A stretch of 8,081 nucleotides of DNA from Bacillota bacterium (GTDB lineage Bacteria > Bacillota > Clostridia > Christensenellales > CAG-138), in NCBI GenBank assembly GCA_016288175.1, contig JAEEYN010000003.1:1-8081 (forward strand), given 5' to 3'. The notes under the pieces are model-generated. The model searched no databases. It was not told where the DNA came from and was given only the letters and a program-made list of their open reading frames with translations. Position numbers and translations under genes: made by a program. This document shows, in pieces, positions 4,415-8,081 of the stretch. Within the stretch, counting starts at the first letter, position 1, and each line of letters starts with the position of its first letter.

Positions 4415-7400
4415 TCAGCCGGCCATGACCATGCGCATGATCGCGATCGCGTCGGTCGCGTTGAGCCTGCCGTCGCCGTTGATATCGCCGTTGGCAAGGC
4501 CCGCAGGCGTTACGGTGACGAGCCCCATCGCATAACGCATCGCGAGCAGTGCGTCGGTCGAGTTGACCTGACCGTCGCAGTTGACGTCGCCGGGAAGACC
4601 GGCAGGCTCCTCGCAGAGCAGCGCGTTCGAAACGATCAATGCCCTCAGGCTGTCTCCGTAAACGCCGCTTTGGCTATAATCGACAAGCTCGGCGCTGCCG
4701 TTGATCAGAAGAGTTGCGCCGTTAGAGATCAGATTATCGCCGGTCGCCATGACGCGGACGGTGAGGCTGTACTGAACGCCCGCTTCGAATACGTCGTTAA
4801 GCCCCATCTGGGAACCTGTGGAGAGGTTGCGCATCGCACAGCCGTTGAAATCGTAGGCTGCGCCTTCGGGCACTTCGAGGCCGATTAGATAATCGTAAAG
4901 GGTCTCGCCCGCGATCGGAGCACGAACGTTGAGAATGTTGATCTCCATCAGCGCATCGAGCGCGAACACCGGTTCGGTCGAGGTCTGCAGCGAGGTGCCG
5001 GAGCCCTGAAGGGTGAAATCGACTTGCTGATCGTTGATATAAACGACGGTATCGTTCGTGAAGATATAGCCGTCCTCGCTGCCGAGAGCAAAGCCCATGT
5101 GGTAGTAGGGGCCGGCTTCGAAGCGGCCGTCGAAACGCTCCCATTCCATGGTATCCGGATCGGTAACGAACCATGCGCAGTCAAGGAGCTCATAGCCGGC
5201 GTCCTCCTGAATATGGATCGAGACCATATGGGACGACGACGGATCGCCGACGATCGCAGGTTTATAGCCGGTGATACGCACTTCGGTGATCGCCGTCTTC
5301 GCTTCGAGCGGCCCGATCATGATCTGCGCAAAACCTTCGCTGACCTTATAGGTGCCGTCCGGGTCGAGATACACATCCAAACCGTCGACGTAGAAGGTGC
5401 AGTCGTCGGCAATGTACCAGCCGGGATCCGCCTGCACCGAAACGGAAAGTATATAGCTGTGACCTGCTTCGAAGTATTCGTCGCCTTCAAAGGGAGCGGA
5501 GCCCGATTCGCCGCCGGTGCGGCTCGCGATAGTGTAGTGCGCGCCTGATACGGGTTCGAGGCAGGTTATGAAATCGGTGACGGGATCGCCGATAACCGGC
5601 CATACGAGGCCGCTGAGATCGATCGAGTGGATGAAATGACTGTCATCAACCGCTTCGAGGAAGACGGTGTATACATACATGACGTAACAGGAGGAGGATA
5701 CGTAGGCGTTGTCGAGATAGTACTGACTGCCATTGACAAGGACGGTGCAGTTCGGGTCGAAGCAGAAGCCGTCGTCCACGAGCAGCGTGACAGCGCACTG
5801 GTATTCATCGTAGGCTGTGAAGGTTCCGGTGAAGTTATCATAATCGGTATCGATCCACGTTTCATCGATGATCTCGCAGTCACCGTTGCTGTAGTAGATG
5901 CTGATGCCGAGGCAGTCCTCCGCATTTTCGCCGATCATCGGCGGGATCGTGAAGCCGTCGAGGCTGACGAATGTGATCGGGGTGAGGGCCGAAAGCGGGA
6001 TCGTGCAGAGGTAAGCGGCCTGCGGATCGGAGGCGTTGGAACGCGTGTAATTGACGTACGTGCCGTCCCAATCGAACCAGAATTCGCAGTCCGGCGCGAA
6101 GTAGTAGCCTTCATCCGGCTGGAGTGTGAACGCGTACTCGTATTCATACCCGGCTTCATAGGCATAGCCGAAGGGGATGTACTGAGGATCCTCCGGATCG
6201 GTAACGTCGGCAGCGGAGATCGCGCCGATGTAGTAGTGCTGGCCGTCGGCAATATAACAGCCGCTGAAGAATTCATCGACGGTATGCCCGATCATCGGCG
6301 GGACGAAACCTTTGACGTTGATCGTGTGAATGGTATGGTCTTCATCAACGCACACGAGTTCTTTCGTATAGCACATTGCGGTCGTGCGGTCATCCTCGAT
6401 CAGGGAGCCGTTCTCCACCATATAGCCCTGTCCGTTGACAAGGAAGTTCAGCTGATTGCTCTCGGTGAACATACGTCCGTTGACCGGATTGAAGTAGGTG
6501 TAGACGGCGTAGCTTTCGCCGCTTACGAACACGTAATCGTCTGCAAGGTACGCAATTGTGCCGGAATGCATGATGCCGATGAAAGCGATCGTGTAGTCCG
6601 CGCCGCTCGGCACTCCGAGCTGCGCCTTGTATTCGGCGACGGTCTGACCGGGCTGCGGCAGCTTGACGCCTTCAAGATCGATCTCGCCGATCGCGGGCAG
6701 TGAGGTGTACGCGACGGAATCGACCTGGATCATCATGCCGACGGTCGAGACCTCGTAGCCTGCCGGCACGCCGGCGACGGTAACCGTGAGCTCATCGGCG
6801 AACATATAGCCGTCATCCGCGCTGATCGCAAAGTGGCGGTAATAATCGTTTCCTTCAACAAACGCGCCGTCAAAGTTCAGCACGTCGCCGCCGGGATTTG
6901 AAAAGTCGACCCAGCATGTGTAAGAGCAGTGGGCGTTGCCGTCAACATAGCAGGAAAGATGGTCCTCCGCATTTTCTCCTGCCACCGGCGCGACATCGGC
7001 ATAGATCGCCAGCTCCGTGATAAGCTGCTTTGCGGGGCAGGGACCGATGCCGATCCATGCGGAGTTCGGACCTGCTTTGTAGGTGCCTTCGGTATCCACG
7101 TAGGCGTTGGTGCCTTCAAGCCAGAACGTGCAGTCGTCCGCAATATAGTAGCCGTAATCAGTAACGACGTGAACGGCGAGATAGTATTCATGCCCGGCCT
7201 CGAAAACGTCGTCATAACCCATCAGACCGGCGCTCAGCTCGCCGCCTTCGATCCTGTCAACGTAGTAATGAGCCGACGAAACCGCCTGGACCGTCGTCAG
7301 GTAGTTCTCGGCCGTCTCGCCGACGATGGGGTACGCAAACTCGATAAGGTCGACGCTGTGGATCAGCTTGCTGTCGTCCGCGGGCTCCAGGGGGATGGTG

Positions 7401-8081
7401 AACGCCTGCGCCGTGCGCAGGTCGCCTTCGACGAAGGACCATCCGACGTAAGTGTCCGTGTTGTTGATGTAGAAAACGCAGTCCGGCGCGAAGCAGTAGC
7501 CATCGGCGGCCCTCATTGCACAGCCGCAGTAATAGGATCCGCCCTCCTCGAAATCATCGGTGAAGTATTGGTCGGTGTTGGTGTCGAACCAAGTGCTGTG
7601 ATAGATCTCGATACGGCTGTCGTAGCTGAACATATTCAGGCATTCCTCGGCATTATCGCCAATCATGATCGGAATGGTAAAGTCCTCGAGGAATACGGTA
7701 TGGATCGGGGTGAGCGCTTCAAGGGCAGGGGTGGTGATGTATGCAAAGTACGGGTCTTCCGAATTGCTGACTTCATCGTCGACCAATAATCCCTGGCCGT
7801 TGATCGCGAGAACGCAGTCGGGCGAGAAAACGTAGCCTTCCTTCGGACGCAGATTGAACGAGAAGATGTACTGATGGCCGGCTTCATAAACGCAGCCGTA
7901 TTGGAGATAATCGTAGTCCGATTCGAGCACTTCGGCTGCACTGCAGGCAACGATTTCATAGGGCTCGGTATCGTCAACGTAGTAACTGCTGTAGAATTCA
8001 TCGACGGATCCGCCGGCCATGGGTGGAATGACGCCGTTGACGCTTGCGTAATAGATGATATGGTCCTCGTCAACGGGAGTC
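4415..8081 (-). CDS. Giant modular repeat protein with C-terminal type I dockerin (partial, N-terminus outside window)
   Basis: The frame is open from the right edge, and 1221 codons are visible before the TAA at 4415-4417. The in-frame ATG at 8018-8020 is not the start, because the 20 codons upstream of it (from 8080) continue a recognisable module. Numbering from that Met, ten modules of roughly 110-120 residues follow one another. They begin near -20, 106, 220, 334, 444, 563, 682, 797, 911 and 1026. Each has an early P-x-[IV]-G motif, then a Phe/Tyr-Glu-Ala-Gly turn with alternating hydrophobic residues, then GY-x-F-x-x-D and a VNG-like strand. This suggests beta-sandwich, Ig-like folds, though I do not recognise the family. 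Modules 1-5 repeat as modules 6-10. Residues 1144-1201 form a type I dockerin. The protein is rich in Asp, Glu, Tyr and Cys and poor in Lys. A signal peptide, expected for a dockerin protein, would be outside the window. No catalytic domain is visible. Confidence 0.9.
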   Translation of the reverse strand, partial: TPVDEDHIIYYASVNGVIPPMAGGSVDEFYSSYYVDDTEPYEIVACSAAEVLESDYDYLQYGCVYEAGHQYIFSFNLRPKEGYVFSPDCVLAINGQGLLVDDEVSNSEDPYFAYITTPALEALTPIHTVFLEDFTIPIMIGDNAEECLNMFSYDSRIEIYHSTWFDTNTDQYFTDDFEEGGSYYCGCAMRAADGYCFAPDCVFYINNTDTYVGWSFVEGDLRTAQAFTIPLEPADDSKLIHSVDLIEFAYPIVGETAENYLTTVQAVSSAHYYVDRIEGGELSAGLMGYDDVFEAGHEYYLAVHVVTDYGYYIADDCTFWLEGTNAYVDTEGTYKAGPNSAWIGIGPCPAKQLITELAIYADVAPVAGENAEDHLSCYVDGNAHCSYTCWVDFSNPGGDVLNFDGAFVEGNDYYRHFAISADDGYMFADELTVTVAGVPAGYEVSTVGMMIQVDSVAYTSLPAIGEIDLEGVKLPQPGQTVAEYKAQLGVPSGADYTIAFIGIMHSGTIAYLADDYVFVSGESYAVYTYFNPVNGRMFTESNQLNFLVNGQGYMVENGSLIEDDRTTAMCYTKELVCVDEDHTIHTINVKGFVPPMIGHTVDEFFSGCYIADGQHYYIGAISAADVTDPEDPQYIPFGYAYEAGYEYEYAFTLQPDEGYYFAPDCEFWFDWDGTYVNYTRSNASDPQAAYLCTIPLSALTPITFVSLDGFTIPPMIGENAEDCLGISIYYSNGDCEIIDETWIDTDYDNFTGTFTAYDEYQCAVTLLVDDGFCFDPNCTVLVNGSQYYLDNAYVSSSCYVMYVYTVFLEAVDDSHFIHSIDLSGLVWPVIGDPVTDFITCLEPVSGAHYTIASRTGGESGSAPFEGDEYFEAGHSYILSVSVQADPGWYIADDCTFYVDGLDVYLDPDGTYKVSEGFAQIMIGPLEAKTAITEVRITGYKPAIVGDPSSSHMVSIHIQEDAGYELLDCAWFVTDPDTMEWERFDGRFEAGPYYHMGFALGSEDGYIFTNDTVVYINDQQVDFTLQGSGTSLQTSTEPVFALDALMEINILNVRAPIAGETLYDYLIGLEVPEGAAYDFNGCAMRNLSTGSQMGLNDVFEAGVQYSLTVRVMATGDNLISNGATLLINGSAELVDYSQSGVYGDSLRALIVSNALLCEEPAGLPGDVNCDGQVNSTDALLAMRYAMGLVTVTPAGLANGDINGDGRLNATDAIAIMRMVMAG
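4418..4600 (-). other. Type I dockerin domain (C-terminus of the repeat protein)
   Basis: Two 24-residue segments carry calcium loops of the dockerin type, at residues 1144-1167 (DNA 4520-4591) and 1178-1201 (4418-4489). The first loop is DVNCDGQVNSTD and the second DINGDGRLNATD. Each has Asp, Asn, Asp, Asn and Asp at loop positions 1, 3, 5, 9 and 12, followed by a helix (ALLAMRYAMGL, AIAIMRMVMAG). Loop positions 10-11, which often set cohesin specificity, are Ser-Thr and Ala-Thr. Dockerins of this type bind cohesins on a scaffoldin or cell surface in a calcium-dependent way; no cohesin is present here. Confidence 0.95.
4610..6334 (-). repeat. Five-module block B of the repeat protein
   Basis: Residues 563-1137 hold modules 6-10, at approximately 5978-6334, 5633-5977, 5291-5632, 4946-5290 and 4610-4945. 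Each module resembles the module of the same rank in block A more than its neighbours. Examples are FTIPPMIGENAEDCL here and FTIPIMIGDNAEECL in block A (12 of 15 identical). Junction motifs are also rank-specific: ALTPI before rank 2, DDS plus IHS-[VI]-DL before rank 3, and AK followed by ITE before rank 4. Confidence 0.85.
6335..8081 (-). repeat. Five-module block A of the repeat protein
   Basis: This block holds modules 1-5, at approximately 7706-8081, 7364-7705, 7022-7363, 6692-7021 and 6335-6691. Landmark glycines G121, G234, G348 and G458 correspond to G697, G811, G925 and G1038 in block B, giving a period of 576 to 580 residues (about 1.73 kb). The DNA has diverged clearly, so the duplication is not recent. 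The first 20 codons contain VDEDH, the motif that also marks the A-to-B junction at residues 558-562. Confidence 0.85.

Noticed and set aside
4403..4888. A 161-codon open frame on the plus strand just after the terminator
   Set aside because: It is antisense to the dockerin and the last module, begins directly after the hairpin without a promoter, and has no recognisable protein features.
5627..6703. A 358-codon open frame on the plus strand
   Set aside because: It lies entirely opposite the repeat protein, has no ribosome binding site or promoter of its own, and its translation is a run of Val, Asp, Arg and Ala without domain features. The minus-strand frame has clear repeats and a dockerin.
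6929..7789. A 286-codon open frame on the plus strand
   Set aside because: Same situation: antisense to the module-rich protein, low-complexity Val/Asp/Arg composition, no start signals. It is produced by GC-rich codon use on the other strand.
8018..8020. This ATG as the start of the dockerin protein
   Set aside because: In-frame codons upstream to the window edge match the start of another module (VDEDH through VIPP), and no ribosome binding site or signal peptide is present.

Overview
The window looks like chromosomal DNA from an anaerobic, GC-rich member of the Clostridia (Bacillota), probably an uncultured gut or rumen type. The evidence is a crotonase plus 3-hydroxybutyryl-CoA dehydrogenase pair of the clostridial butyrate type, a clostridial-style TSCPD-domain protein, strong AGGAGG ribosome binding sites, consensus sigma-A promoters, Pro/Thr/Glu-linker lipoproteins and a type I dockerin. 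The lineage is an inference; no rRNA or marker gene is present.

Left part (1-2062): the 5' end of a small TSCPD-domain gene runs leftward off the window from its own promoter. Divergent from it is a two-gene unit, crt (342-1112, TTG start) and hbd (1163-2005), closed by an intrinsic terminator at about 2030-2062. Crt hydrates crotonyl-CoA to 3-hydroxybutyryl-CoA and Hbd interconverts that with acetoacetyl-CoA, so the unit covers the two middle steps of the acetyl-CoA to butyryl-CoA route without the thl, bcd and etf genes often clustered with them. Hbd keeps every known catalytic residue, but its cofactor loop reads Gly-Arg-Thr where NAD enzymes usually have Asp, which suggests NADP(H) use. 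An imperfect inverted repeat in the crt promoter could be an operator.

Middle part (2063-4367): a consensus promoter (TTGACA-N17-TATAGT) drives a roughly 105-nt leader and two tandem genes of identical length (317 codons each). Both encode lipoproteins with Cys24 as the predicted lipidated residue, a Pro/Thr/Glu linker and a shared C-terminal domain of unknown function. They are a tandem duplication that includes the leader and ribosome binding site. One 102-bp core segment differs at only 8 positions by hand count while flanking parts have diverged.

Right part (4368-8081): a bidirectional hairpin terminator separates the lipoproteins from a convergent minus-strand gene that stays open at the right edge (at least 1221 codons visible, N-terminus missing). 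It encodes a secreted-type, acidic, Tyr/Asp/Cys-rich protein made of ten modules of about 110-120 residues. These are arranged as a five-module block repeated twice (period about 576-580 residues), followed by a C-terminal type I dockerin with two calcium loops. The sequence just inside the window edge matches the junction that precedes a new block, so more blocks probably lie outside. This higher-order repeat on a dockerin protein is the most unusual thing in the window. No RNA genes, CRISPR arrays, insertion sequences or phage genes were seen.
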